A stretch of DNA of 64,000 bases from Anoxynatronum sibiricum (GCF_039414295.1 NZ_JBCITM010000007.1:1-64000); one strand, 5' to 3'. Counted from the first letter of the stretch, positions 43,987 to 52,977 are shown. Numbers and translations are program-made. The notes: a model not told the origin generated them from the letters alone.

Positions 43987-44217
43987 ATGTTTGAAAAAAT
44001 CGCTAAAATCATTGCCGAGCAACTTGAAATTGATGATCTGAGCATCATTAAGCCGGAAACATCCATCATGAACGACCTGGAAGCAGATTCACTGGACGCC
44101 GTGGAAATTGTCATGGCCATTGAAGATGAGTTCGGCATTGAAATCTCCGACGAAGATGCAGAACAGTTCAAGAACATCGGCGACATCGCCAGCTATGTTG
44201 AGTCACGTCAGGCGTAA
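43987..44217 (+). CDS. acpP: Acyl carrier protein
   Basis: 76 residues, acidic, with the phosphopantetheine site EADSLDAVEIVM (Ser near position 36). RBS TAGGAGG. It carries growing acyl chains for all neighbouring Fab enzymes. A hairpin follows it, as is often seen where ACP is made in excess of the enzymes. Confidence 0.97.
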   Translation: MFEKIAKIIAEQLEIDDLSIIKPETSIMNDLEADSLDAVEIVMAIEDEFGIEISDEDAEQFKNIGDIASYVESRQA

Positions 44218-44244
44218 GCCTTTCGGTGTCTTGCAGCCATGATT

Positions 44245-44285
44245 GAACAGGACACTGCCGCTGACGGCGAAGTCCTGTTCTTTTA
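44245..44285 (+). terminator. Attenuator-type hairpin between acpP and fabF
   Basis: GAACAGGAC and GTCCTGTTC pair across a loop and are followed by TTTTAG, directly before the fabF ribosome site. It may end part of the transcripts after acpP. Confidence 0.7.
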
Positions 44286-44299
44286 GAAGGAGGGTTTTT

Positions 44300-45541
44300 A
44301 TGAACAATCAACGTGTCGTGATCACCGGCATGGGATGTGTCACGCCCATCGGTACCGGTGTTGACAGTTTTTGGAAAGGGCTTGTGAGTGGTGCCGTAGG
44401 CGCTGCTCCCATTACTCATTTCGATGCTTCCGAATTTCCCGTTCAGTTTGCCGCTGAGGTGAAAAATTTTGAACCGGATCAGGTGCTGGATAAACGAGAA
44501 GCCAAAAAGATGGATCGCTTTACCCAGTTCGCAGCGGTAGCATCACTGGAAGCGCTGAAAAACGCCGGCCTGGATCAGGGTGGCATTGACCCTGACGAGC
44601 TGGGCGTGATTCTGGGTTGTGGCATCGGCGGCCTGACCACCCTGGAAGAACAGCACCAAAATCTCCTGAACCGGGGACCCCGCCGGGTCAGCCCCTTTAC
44701 CATCCCCATGATGATCTCCAATCTGGCTGCCGGTCAGGTGGCCATCCTCACACATGCAAAGGGGCCCAACATGACCATCGTCACTGCCTGTGCCTCTGCC
44801 ACCAACGCCATCGGCGAAGCATTCAAAATGATCCAGCGGGGCGCGGCCAAAGCCATCATCACCGGAGGCACCGAAGCTTCCATTACTCCCATTTCCATTG
44901 CCGGCTTTTCTTCCATGAAAGCCCTCTCCACCCGAAATGACGACCCCGCCAAGGCCAGTCGCCCCTTCGATGCTGAGCGAGACGGCTTCGTGATGGGAGA
45001 AGGTGCCGGGGTAATTGTTCTGGAATCACTGGAACATGCCCAGGCACGAGGCGCCACCATCTATGCCGAAATGGCAGGTTACGGCACTCACACAGATGCC
45101 CACCATATCACTGCTCCCGACCCGGAAGGCGCCGGGGCCGCCAGAGCCATGACAAAGGCACTGGCAGATGCCGGTTTAGCTCCAGAGGCCATTGATTACA
45201 TCAATGCCCACGGCACCAGCACCGATTACAACGACCGGCTGGAAACCCTTGCCATTAAAAAGGTCTTTGGCGACCATGCCGCCAGCCTGCTGGTCAGTTC
45301 CACCAAATCCATGACCGGCCATCTGCTGGGGGCCGCCGGTGGTGTGGAAGCCATTGCCTGCGTAATGGCTCTGCAGCACCAGCTGGTGCCGCCCACTGTT
45401 AATTATGAAAATCCCGACGCCGCCTGCGACCTGAACTACGTGCCCAACAAGGCAGTTTCGGCTTCAGTTAAGGCCACCCTTTCCAATTCGCTGGGCTTCG
45501 GAGGACACAACGCCAGTATTCTCATTAAAGCCTTCGAGTAA
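44300..45541 (+). CDS. fabF: 3-oxoacyl-ACP synthase II FabF
   Basis: Elongating condensing enzyme of 413 residues. The catalytic Cys is in VTACASATNAIGE, and the two His in NAHGTSTDYND and KSMTGHLLGAAGG. The ATG at 44300 follows AGAAGGAGGG; the longer frame would pass through the hairpin. Last gene of the fab operon, followed by a terminator. No acc, plsX or fapR gene is linked. Confidence 0.97.
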   Translation: MNNQRVVITGMGCVTPIGTGVDSFWKGLVSGAVGAAPITHFDASEFPVQFAAEVKNFEPDQVLDKREAKKMDRFTQFAAVASLEALKNAGLDQGGIDPDELGVILGCGIGGLTTLEEQHQNLLNRGPRRVSPFTIPMMISNLAAGQVAILTHAKGPNMTIVTACASATNAIGEAFKMIQRGAAKAIITGGTEASITPISIAGFSSMKALSTRNDDPAKASRPFDAERDGFVMGEGAGVIVLESLEHAQARGATIYAEMAGYGTHTDAHHITAPDPEGAGAARAMTKALADAGLAPEAIDYINAHGTSTDYNDRLETLAIKKVFGDHAASLLVSSTKSMTGHLLGAAGGVEAIACVMALQHQLVPPTVNYENPDAACDLNYVPNKAVSASVKATLSNSLGFGGHNASILIKAFE

Positions 45542-45555
45542 AGAAGCAGCCGCTA

Positions 45556-45593
45556 AAAAAGCGAGTTCCGGTGATCCGGGACTCGCTTTTCAA
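45556..45593. terminator. Bidirectional terminator between fabF and the small selenoprotein gene
   Basis: AAAAGCGAGTTCCGG and CCGGGACTCGCTTTT form a long stem with A-runs on one side and T-runs on the other, so it can end both converging transcripts. Confidence 0.85.
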
Positions 45594-45595
45594 CA

Positions 45596-45907
45596 CTATT
45601 CCACAGGTGTTAACACAAACTCGCCGGCCCCTTCCACGTGAAGCTTCACTTCACCCGTGTCAGAAAACAGCTGCTGCATTGCCAGTATTTCGTCTTCTAT
45701 CTCAATGATCACAGTTCTGTTCAGTCGAATGAGATGATAGGACACCCCTTCCACACGGTCTTTCATGGGCACCAGCACTGGTGCCACATAGGCCGCTCAT
45801 CCGGCGGTAAGCAGCTTCCATTCCACCGAAGCTTCGCTCCCCATTTCCCGAATCCTCTTTTCCATAAAAACAGATCCCCGCATCTCCAACACCGGCACTT
45901 CTGGCAT
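45596..45907 (-). CDS. Putative HesB-like selenoprotein (UGA read as Sec37)
   Basis: Reading the TGA at 45797-45799 as Sec gives a 103-residue protein: MPEVPVLEMRGSVFMEKRIR..., then VEWKLLTAG-U-AAYVAPVLVPM, two strands, and an end in GEFVLTPVE. The pattern of strand-GU-strand, an acidic turn, a second hairpin and a final GxFxLTP strand resembles the HesB/IscA fold, in which Sec replaces the first cluster Cys; HesB-like selenoproteins are known in clostridia. There is no Cys at all. The SECIS-like hairpin has a 7-bp perfect stem at the right distance. ATG with GAGAGGG upstream. Family placement is tentative; the Sec reading is stronger. Confidence 0.72.
45768..45785 (-). promoter_or_regulatory. 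SECIS-like hairpin in the HesB-like gene
   Basis: On the coding strand GGCACCA-GTGC-TGGTGCC forms a perfect 7-bp stem with a GUGC loop, beginning 11 nt after the UGA, the same geometry as in the three other selenoprotein genes here. Confidence 0.72.
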
Positions 45908-45988
45908 CACATCATCCCTCTCAAATCCCACTCTTTCACTTGCCCTTTACCCTTTTAAAATCCTTTTTACTATCATACCCTTCTTGTT

Positions 45989-46474
45989 TTAATACCCTTC
46001 TTCCTGACGTTGATAATTCACCGTGTTTTTCTCCATGTAAGCTTCCATGACCGCTTCACTGTCAAGATCCAGTTTGGCCGCCAGTGCCATAAACGCCTGG
46101 AACAACTGTTGGTATTTGGAGCGGGATGTTTCTTCTTCGAAATGGGTGGCTGTTCGGTAAACCTGCTGGAAATGGTCGCAAAGATCAGCCGCCACCGACA
46201 CTTCCTCCAGTTGATCAAACCGGTATCCCAGTGTCAGCCCCAGACTTAACAGAAAATGCAGTCCGTCCACATATTCTTCCAGAATGACTTGCCTTGATGA
46301 AGGTGGTTTCAAACTCCAAAATTTGAAACAACGGGTCTCATTGGCCAATTCCCCCAGCTCCACCTGAAAGGCCAGAATCTTTCGGCCGATGAGTTCTTCC
46401 GCTTCCAATCGGTGATTTTGCTGAATGTGCCGATCCAGCTGTGCCTGCATGTCAAATAGATGCTTCCAGTTCAA
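45989..46474 (-). CDS. Dimeric dUTP diphosphatase
   Basis: All-alpha dUTPase of the dimeric (MazG-related) family, 161 residues. ELGELANETRCFKFWS and EEYVDGLHFLLSLG hold the metal-binding acidic residues, and YMEKNTVNYQRQEEGY is the conserved C-terminal block. It hydrolyses dUTP to dUMP and pyrophosphate and keeps uracil out of DNA. The start is TTG, after AGGAGGAACC. Confidence 0.92.
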   Translation of the reverse strand: MNWKHLFDMQAQLDRHIQQNHRLEAEELIGRKILAFQVELGELANETRCFKFWSLKPPSSRQVILEEYVDGLHFLLSLGLTLGYRFDQLEEVSVAADLCDHFQQVYRTATHFEEETSRSKYQQLFQAFMALAAKLDLDSEAVMEAYMEKNTVNYQRQEEGY

Positions 46475-46519
46475 ATCCGGTTCCTCCTGACAGTTGTGAT
46501 TGACTAAGACAGTTCCTGT

Positions 46520-47404
46520 TTATGCCAGCGCGCCATAGATCCGCAGAGTATCCGCCACCAGTGCCGCTTCTTCATTCTGAAGAGGCACTAACGGCCGACG
46601 TGGAATGCCACCGGTATAGCCCAGCAGGTCTGCGGCTGTTTTCAATGCTGAAACGCCTTTTCCCCTGGTTACCAGATGATTGATGGCCAGCATTTTCAGC
46701 TGCAACTGCCTGGCTTCCTCCAGGTCACCGGCATGAAATAAATCCATCAGCCGGCAGCATTCCTGAGGCAGAATGTTGGCCAGGGCCAAGGTGGCTCCCT
46801 GGGCTCCCAAAGAAAGAGCCGGCAGCAGATAGCCTGCATTTCCGGCAAAAACCGCAAAATCAGGCGCTGCATCCCGAATCATCTCTGCCAACTGAACAAT
46901 ATTACCGGAAGTATCTTTTATGCCCTGTATGTTTTCATGCTGAGACAACCTGGCCACCAGTGCCGATCCCAGGTTCAGTCCCGTATTGGCAGGCATGTTA
47001 TACAGCATGACCGGAACCGGGCATGCGTCGGCCACATCGGTGAAATACTGATAAAGAACACTCTCATTCATGCTTCCTGTATAGTAATGGGGCGGCAGCA
47101 CCAGCACGGCATCTGCTCCCAGCTCGGCCATCCTGTTACTGAAACGAATGGTTTCCAGCGTCGACTCACAACTGGTTCCCACGATGACCTTTTTGGTCTT
47201 GGGGAAATGACTGATGCAAAATGCTGCCAGTGCTTCCTTTTCCTCCTGAGTCAGGTAGACAAACTCGCCGTTGGATCCCAACACCACAATTCCGGATAGG
47301 TCCGTCGCCGCCCAGCGGCTTAAATTGTGGGCCATTCCCTCGTAATCAATGGTTTCATTGCGTGTAAAAGGTGTGAGAACCGGTGTGTAAATGCCGTTGA
47401 ACAT
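46520..47404 (-). CDS. Dihydrodipicolinate synthase family aldolase
   Basis: TIM-barrel aldolase of 294 residues. The Schiff-base Lys is in GIKDTSGN, and the Tyr in VMLYNMPANTG. The phosphate/carboxylate loop reads LGSNGEFVYLT, where true DapA usually has GTTGES, so it may act on another 2-oxo acid (4-hydroxy-2-oxoglutarate or KDG-type) in place of lysine synthesis. RBS AAGGAGG. A terminator separates it from the gdh gene upstream. Confidence 0.85.
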   Translation of the reverse strand: MFNGIYTPVLTPFTRNETIDYEGMAHNLSRWAATDLSGIVVLGSNGEFVYLTQEEKEALAAFCISHFPKTKKVIVGTSCESTLETIRFSNRMAELGADAVLVLPPHYYTGSMNESVLYQYFTDVADACPVPVMLYNMPANTGLNLGSALVARLSQHENIQGIKDTSGNIVQLAEMIRDAAPDFAVFAGNAGYLLPALSLGAQGATLALANILPQECCRLMDLFHAGDLEEARQLQLKMLAINHLVTRGKGVSALKTAADLLGYTGGIPRRPLVPLQNEEAALVADTLRIYGALA

Positions 47405-47476
47405 GAAGCTCCCTCCTTATCATTTGACGTGCTCGTTGATACTTCTTCTTCAGCATACCTTATTTCTTCCAAAAGA

Positions 47477-47515
47477 AAAACCCTTTTACCGGGCACTTCC
47501 GATAAAAGGGTTTTA
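47477..47515. terminator. Terminator after the glutamate dehydrogenase gene
   Basis: AAAACCCTTTTA and TAAAAGGGTTTT, with inner CCGG pairs, form a long stem; T-runs on both strands. It serves the minus-strand gdh transcript, about 40 nt after its stop. Confidence 0.85.
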
Positions 47516-47556
47516 AATTGGATCATAACCGAACCAATTACCGGCTCAGGTTAATT

Positions 47557-48816
47557 CTAATACCAGCCACGGAGTTTCATGGCATCAGCCACACGCTTGA
47601 TGGACATCATGTAGGCAGCGGTTCGCATATCCACCTGATGTTCATTCATCAGCGCCCAGATATCATCAAACGCCTTGTTCATGCTCTTTTCCTGCTTTTC
47701 CTGAACTTCTTCAAAAGTCCAGTTGTAACGCATCAGGTTCTGTACCCACTCAAAGTAGGAAACGGTCACACCGCCGGCATTGGCAAGGATATCAGGAATC
47801 ACCAGGATGCCCTTTTCATTCATGATTTTGTCTGCTTCAGGCGTGGTGGGGCCATTGGCACCTTCACACACAATTTTGGCTTTAATATCGTTGACATTGT
47901 CAGATTTAATGACATTCTCAAGGGCACAAGGCATGAGAATATCCACATCCAGCGTCAGTACAGCATTGCGGTCCAGTTCTTTCTGTGCGCCGGAGAATCC
48001 GGTGATCACTTTGGTTTTGTTCTGTTTTGCATACTCCATCACAGCTTTAATGTCGAGACCGTCTTCATGGTACAGGGTGCAGGATACATCAGAAATGGCA
48101 ACCACTTTGGCACCCATTTCCTCCATGTACATAGCCGCATAGGAACCCACGTTACCAAAGCCCTGAACAGCAACAGGCAGTCCCTTAAGATCCATGCCTT
48201 TCTTTTCAGCTGCATAGCGGGCCATAATGGCAACACCAAAACCGGTAGCTTCAGTTCGGGCCAGTGAGCCATAGTAGCTGACAGGCTTTCCTGTGAAGAC
48301 ACCGGGTTCAAATCGACCAGTGGTCTTTTCATATTCATCAACCATCCAGGCCATTACCTGACCGGTGGTACCCACATCGGGTGCCGGGATGTCAATTTTT
48401 TCGCCAATGATGGGAGCAATGGCACGGGCATATCCTCTGGAAAGTCTTTCCAATTCCTTTTCTGACAGATCGTAAGGGTTCACGATGATTCCGCCCTTAC
48501 CGCCGCCGTATGGAATGCCGACAACGCCGCACTTGAATGTCATCCAGGTGGATAGTGCCTTGACTTCGTCTCTGGTAACATCCTGATGAAAACGTACGCC
48601 GCCTTTGAAGGGACCTACTGCATCATTGTGCTGTGACCGGTAACCGATGAAAGTACGAATGGAGCCATCGTCCATTTTCACCGGGATGGATACCTGAAGA
48701 ACGCGAATGGGGTTTTTCAGAATTTCGTACACTTCAGGCGGGGTTCCCAGTTTGTCACACGCTGCTTTCACTTGCTGCTGTGCGATTTCAAACGGGTTAA
48801 GGGTTTTTTCGGCCAT
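47557..48816 (-). CDS. gdhA: Glutamate dehydrogenase (Glu/Leu/Phe/Val family)
   Basis: 419 residues, hexameric type. GGGKGGIIVNPYDLS contains the catalytic Lys, APDVGTTGQVMAW the active Asp, and AVQGFGNVGSYAA the NAD-binding motif. RBS GAGGAGG. Deaminates glutamate to 2-oxoglutarate, central in amino-acid fermentation; the length and motifs are like the catabolic NAD-linked GDH of Firmicutes. Monocistronic. Confidence 0.95.
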   Translation of the reverse strand: MAEKTLNPFEIAQQQVKAACDKLGTPPEVYEILKNPIRVLQVSIPVKMDDGSIRTFIGYRSQHNDAVGPFKGGVRFHQDVTRDEVKALSTWMTFKCGVVGIPYGGGKGGIIVNPYDLSEKELERLSRGYARAIAPIIGEKIDIPAPDVGTTGQVMAWMVDEYEKTTGRFEPGVFTGKPVSYYGSLARTEATGFGVAIMARYAAEKKGMDLKGLPVAVQGFGNVGSYAAMYMEEMGAKVVAISDVSCTLYHEDGLDIKAVMEYAKQNKTKVITGFSGAQKELDRNAVLTLDVDILMPCALENVIKSDNVNDIKAKIVCEGANGPTTPEADKIMNEKGILVIPDILANAGGVTVSYFEWVQNLMRYNWTFEEVQEKQEKSMNKAFDDIWALMNEHQVDMRTAAYMMSIKRVADAMKLRGWY

Positions 48817-49080
48817 TTGACTGCCTCCTCATCATAAATGATTATTCTTGTTCAGGTGAATCTTCCTCGTTGCAGTTGCTCCCCAGAAAAGTGCATAACC
48901 TGAAAACGTTTTCATTGTCAAGGAAGAACCGGACTCATTTTCAGTCTATTTGAACTTTTCCAACAGTGAAGCTTTTGCAATTCCTTGTTTTCACCTGTGT
49001 TGATCACTTGAATTATATCACACTCATTGAAAAAGTGGTAGTTTTTTCCCCATTATTTTGGGGAGATCGATATTTTTTTA

Positions 49081-50442
49081 TCAATTATGACGAATGACGG
49101 GCTGTTGCCATTTTCCACTGCGATACATCAGCCATCCCATGAAACAAATCAATGCATTGCTGATGACCATGGCATACCAGACGCCGTGAGACCCCAGGGA
49201 TGTCCATCTTCCAAGCAGGAGAATCAGCGGGATTCTGAACACCCAAAGCCTCCCCATATCCATCATCATGGCGTAAAGGGTATGGCCTGACCCCTGAAAT
49301 GTACCCAGCAGAATTTGAAAAATGGCCATTAATGGCAGTGTCAACGTGATCAGACGGGTGTAGTCAAGACTTTGTTTTAAGACTTCCGGATCATTTTTGA
49401 TGAAAGCTCCCACCACCAGATCGGCGGCCAGAAAGAGAATGATTCCGCCCAGACTCATGATGGTGATGGATCCCAGCGCCGCCGTTCTCACTGCCCGGCG
49501 TGCCCGCTCCGGCTGGCCGGCTCCCAGATTTTGACCCACCAAGGTGGCCAATGCTGTTCCAATCCCCATCACCGGCATGATAATCACCATGGAAATCCTG
49601 TTTCCAATACCAAAAGCTGCCAGGGTTCCTTCTCCATAGCCAATGACAAAGGCATTGAGAATGATGAATCCGAAGGCTGAAAATGACTGGCCGGTGGAGG
49701 CAGGTAATCCAATCCGAACAATTTGCGTCAATATGCCGCTGTCCATCTTCAGGTCTTTTCCCCTCAACCGAATACCGTTGCCCTGACGAAAAAGGCTGTA
49801 AACAGCATAGACTGCAAAAAGAGTTCGCGAGAACACCGTGGCCGCTGCCACCCCCCGAATGCCCCACCCTAAAAAAAGGATGGCAATTGGATCCAGGACA
49901 ATGTTCAGCAACACACCGGAAACATTCAGTACCATTGGGGTATATGTATCTCCCTGTCCCTGGCGGATGGCATTGAACACAAAAAAAGCAAAGAGGGCAG
50001 GCAGTTCCCACAGCATGATTTGAACATACTGAAGAGCGTAGACATACACAGCTCCCTGTGCACCCATCATGCGGAGCACCCAGGGAGCCGCCAGGGTTCC
50101 CATGAGACTGATTGCCACTGCCATCAGCAGGGCAAAGGTGAGCAGCTGCCCTGCCACTTTCGTTGCCTGTGCAGGGCTGCCAGCGCCACTGAACCTTGAA
50201 ATTAGCGCTGTGCCGGCAATGTTGACACCCATTCCCAGGGAAAGGGTAAAATAGAGCACAGGGAAAACCAAAATAATAGCTGCCAATTCTGAAGTTCCCA
50301 GATAGTTTCCCACCCAGTAAGTATCTGCCAGGCTGTACAGCATCTGTACAAAGTTATTGAACATGAGGGGGAGGGCCATGGTAATGAGAATTTTTGGCAG
50401 TGATCCGGATAATATCATGGCCCTTTTATCATTGATTTCCAT
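49081..50442 (-). CDS. MATE family efflux transporter
   Basis: 453 residues with twelve predicted spans. The N-terminal block ALPLMFNNFVQMLYSLADTYWVG and the repeat at the start of the second half (GLPASTGQSFSAFGFIILNAFV, NLGAGQPERARRA) are typical of the DinF/NorM superfamily. It exports drugs or metabolites with Na+ or H+. Monocistronic; no regulator is adjacent. The substrate is unknown. Confidence 0.92.
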   Translation of the reverse strand: MEINDKRAMILSGSLPKILITMALPLMFNNFVQMLYSLADTYWVGNYLGTSELAAIILVFPVLYFTLSLGMGVNIAGTALISRFSGAGSPAQATKVAGQLLTFALLMAVAISLMGTLAAPWVLRMMGAQGAVYVYALQYVQIMLWELPALFAFFVFNAIRQGQGDTYTPMVLNVSGVLLNIVLDPIAILFLGWGIRGVAAATVFSRTLFAVYAVYSLFRQGNGIRLRGKDLKMDSGILTQIVRIGLPASTGQSFSAFGFIILNAFVIGYGEGTLAAFGIGNRISMVIIMPVMGIGTALATLVGQNLGAGQPERARRAVRTAALGSITIMSLGGIILFLAADLVVGAFIKNDPEVLKQSLDYTRLITLTLPLMAIFQILLGTFQGSGHTLYAMMMDMGRLWVFRIPLILLLGRWTSLGSHGVWYAMVISNALICFMGWLMYRSGKWQQPVIRHN

Positions 50443-50643
50443 GAAGTCGCCTGCTTTCCATAATCATCATAACATGAAAACGCCTTCCCCATTATACCAT
50501 AATACAGACACTTTGGCCTGTGATTGTCTTTCTGCGAAGGACTTTCAACGAAAGTCCCTTCACCAGATTTGACCTTGCATGGTAGAATCAATACAGATGG
50601 TATCCTTTCGGGAGCCATACTCGTTGTGTTGGAGGCATGTGTT

Positions 50644-51513
50644 ATGAAAAAAATGGAGAACATTGAAAAAATGCAGCAATTTTCCTGCCAGGCCCGAAAA
50701 AAAAGCCACATCATTGGCCTGGTGCCCACCATGGGGGCTCTTCACCAAGGCCATCTGTCTTTAATCCAGGCAGCCCGTCAGGAATGTCATGAAGTGGTGG
50801 TGAGTATTTTTGTGAATCCCACCCAGTTTGGCGAAAACGAAGATTACGAACGTTATCCCCGTGATTGGAATCAGGACTGTTCTCTGGCGGCCGCCGCCGG
50901 TGCCACGGCTGTCTTTTTGCCAAGTGCGTCAGACATATACCCCCCCGGCTATCAAACCACCCTGCATCTGAGTTCTTTGACCCAACATCTCTGCGGCGCT
51001 CATCGCCCCGGTCATTTTGATGCTGTAGCCACTGTTGTCTGCAAGCTGCTGAATATCGTCGCACCTCATCGTGCTTATTTCGGTCAAAAAGATGTTCAAC
51101 AGCTGCGCGTCATTCAGCAGATGACCGCTGATCTGAACATGAACGTTGGCATTGTCCCCATGCCAACTCTCAGAGAATCAGACGGTCTTGCCATGAGCTC
51201 CCGCAACGCTTATCTTTCTCCTTCAGAACGCCTGGCCGCCGGCATCATTTACCAGGCATTGCTGTCAACTGAACAGGCGGCACAGGCTGGTGAAACATCG
51301 CCACTGATCCTTCAACAGCTGCTGCTGTCGCATTTGGTCTCCGAACCACTGGTTCATGTGGAATATGCCGCCGTTGCAGATCCTGTCACGCTGACACCCC
51401 TTGAACAACAGCAGGCATCCATGCTGCTGGCTGTGGCCGTGCGCATTGGTGATACCCGGTTAATTGACAACTTGCTGATCAATCTCCCCCCATACGCAGA
51501 CCTTACGAAGTGA
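50644..51513 (+). CDS. panC: Pantothenate synthetase
   Basis: Joins pantoate and beta-alanine with ATP. 289 residues. LVPTMGALHQGHLSLIQAA is the nucleotide-binding HxGH signature, SIFVNPTQFGENEDYERYPR the pantoate site, and YFGQKDVQQLRVI and AMSSRNAYLSP the KMSKS-like block. The ATG at 50644 has GGAGG eight bases upstream; the longer frame is unsupported. panB and panD are not adjacent. The 3' end overlaps the convergent YjbR gene by 11 nt. Confidence 0.95.
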   Translation: MKKMENIEKMQQFSCQARKKSHIIGLVPTMGALHQGHLSLIQAARQECHEVVVSIFVNPTQFGENEDYERYPRDWNQDCSLAAAAGATAVFLPSASDIYPPGYQTTLHLSSLTQHLCGAHRPGHFDAVATVVCKLLNIVAPHRAYFGQKDVQQLRVIQQMTADLNMNVGIVPMPTLRESDGLAMSSRNAYLSPSERLAAGIIYQALLSTEQAAQAGETSPLILQQLLLSHLVSEPLVHVEYAAVADPVTLTPLEQQQASMLLAVAVRIGDTRLIDNLLINLPPYADLTK

Positions 51514-51880
51514 CTTCTTCTCCCAACAGCTCCCGCTGTTTTTTCTTGCTGAGGGAGCTGACAATCAGCTCATGGGACATGTCAATCATTTGCCGCAGCA
51601 CTTCACTTGGCACCTGACCGTCCAGATCCACTGAATTCCAATGTTCCTTGTTCATGTAATACCCCGGGCGAATTTCCGGATAAGTGGCTCTCAGATGCTG
51701 TCCAAAGGCCGGCTCACATTTCAGCGTGAGGATATGCCGTCCTTCATTGTCATGTCCCAGCATGCCGAACATTTTTCCACCCACCTGGTAACGGTCAACA
51801 CCCCATTCTTCCTTATAATCTTTTTCTGCAGCCGGCCGGCCCAGACAGTAGGCGTCCAGCCATTCGTATGTTTGTTTCAT
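51503..51880 (-). CDS. YjbR/MmcQ family protein
   Basis: A 125-residue member of the YjbR (CyaY-like fold) family: DYKEEWGVDRYQVGGKMFGML, LTLKCEPAFGQHLRATYP, PGYYMNKEHWNSVDLDG and VPSEVLRQMIDMSHELI. A DNA-binding role has been suggested for the family but not settled. RBS AAAGGAGG. The final 11 nt overlap panC on the other strand. Confidence 0.88.
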   Translation of the reverse strand: MKQTYEWLDAYCLGRPAAEKDYKEEWGVDRYQVGGKMFGMLGHDNEGRHILTLKCEPAFGQHLRATYPEIRPGYYMNKEHWNSVDLDGQVPSEVLRQMIDMSHELIVSSLSKKKQRELLGEEVTS

Positions 51881-52007
51881 GATGCGCCTCCTTTTCTCTG
51901 TTGATGATTGATCGACACCACAGCGTGCTTACTGATTACCTGCTTCCATTATCCCCTGATTCTCATTTTTCATCAAGGCGTCTTTTCATGCGTGTTCATT
52001 TCCGCGA

Positions 52008-52035
52008 CAAAAAAAGTGCCCCCACCAGGGCACTT
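52008..52035 (-). terminator. Strong terminator upstream of the YjbR gene
   Basis: On the minus strand AAGTGCCC and GGGCACTT pair across a TGGTG loop and are followed by seven T. It would end a transcript from the hydrolase gene or from the structured element at 52036-52170. Confidence 0.85.
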
Positions 52036-52170
52036 AGAGGTTGAAGGCAACCAATTTTGTCTGCCATCTGAGAGTACCCTCCTAACAGGGCACCCAATGT
52101 GACAAGCAAGGCGCTTTGGGCAAGGTAATGCCTTGCCAGACTTCTTGCTTGTATTAATATTGACAACGGT
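52036..52170 (-). other. Structured intergenic element, possible small RNA or leader
   Basis: On the minus strand an outer stem CAAGCAAG/CTTGCTTG encloses GGCAAGG-CATTA-CCTTGCC. A second structured stretch follows and the block ends in the strong terminator at 52008-52035. This could be a short regulatory RNA, or a leader controlling the YjbR gene. I could not match it to a riboswitch class I know. A 60-codon reading frame overlaps it but lacks a good ribosome site. Confidence 0.35.
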
Positions 52171-52205
52171 CGAAGCATGCCATGGCCGGAAGCTTCTTTA
52201 TGCCG

Positions 52206-52928
52206 TTAAACTGTTTTGATACATTGTACCAATGCGTCTGCATATGCCTCCGGCTGGAAGAACAGGGCTTCGTGGCTGCCCTGCAGTTCGACCACCGGTG
52301 CTTCTCCCAGGCTTTGGAACATGCCCACAAAGGCACCCGGCGGCAGCGACAGATCTTCAGTGCAATATAGCAATACCCGGGGTGTCTCCAGTTGCGCAAA
52401 GGCATTCGCTTGAATGGGCGTATCGAAGAGTGCCAGCGGCTGGGGCACCAGGTGGCTGATTAAACGATTCTGCTCTTCTTCTGAAACACCACTGGCCAGT
52501 GCTCCCCGAATGAAATCCTCCATTAACGGAATGCTGTGATCCGGTGTCGCCAATGCCATTTGCTTAATTCCCATGGCCATTTCCTGATCGGGGATCATGT
52601 CGAACTGACTTTTTCCCTGAGGCAGAATCCAGGCATTGTTAAACACAATTTTGCTGATTTTATCCGCCACCTTCGGTGCAGTCATCTGAATCACATGCCC
52701 GGCACTGGAATGTCCCACCAACACCGCCGGCTCTGGCTGTTCCTCCAGTTTTTCCACCAAAGGTTTTAGTGCCTGTTCATAAGTAATGCCTTTTCGATCG
52801 TCTTCAGGTCCATTGCCGGCCAGCGTCACCGCTTCTGCCTCATACCCCTTCTCTTTCAGCGCTTTGATCACACCCTCCCAGCAAGAAGCATTGTGCCATG
52901 CGCCATGAACCAAAATGATTTTCTCCAT
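52206..52928 (-). CDS. Alpha/beta hydrolase
   Basis: A 240-residue hydrolase resembling plant-type esterases (MES/HNL group) and EstC. HGAWHNASCW forms the oxyanion region, the nucleophile elbow is VGHSSAGHV, the acid is likely the Asp in CTEDLSLPP and the His is in QGSHEALFFQPE. RBS AAGGAGG. It follows the DUF1904 gene by 49 nt and shares its sigma-54 promoter. The substrate is unknown; a small ester or cyanohydrin type is suggested by family only. Confidence 0.87.
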   Translation of the reverse strand: MEKIILVHGAWHNASCWEGVIKALKEKGYEAEAVTLAGNGPEDDRKGITYEQALKPLVEKLEEQPEPAVLVGHSSAGHVIQMTAPKVADKISKIVFNNAWILPQGKSQFDMIPDQEMAMGIKQMALATPDHSIPLMEDFIRGALASGVSEEEQNRLISHLVPQPLALFDTPIQANAFAQLETPRVLLYCTEDLSLPPGAFVGMFQSLGEAPVVELQGSHEALFFQPEAYADALVQCIKTV

Positions 52929-52977
52929 GATTATTTCCTCCTTTTTTGTTGATTCCTTTTGACGGTTTTGACAGTTC

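Noticed and set aside
46520..47404. Assignment as DapA of lysine biosynthesis
   Set aside because: The loop LGSNGEF differs from the DapA GTTGES type and no other lysine gene is close. Kept at family level.
51996..52178. 60-residue small hydrophobic protein
   Set aside because: It overlaps a structured element and a strong terminator and lacks a clear ribosome site; a regulatory RNA reading fits better.
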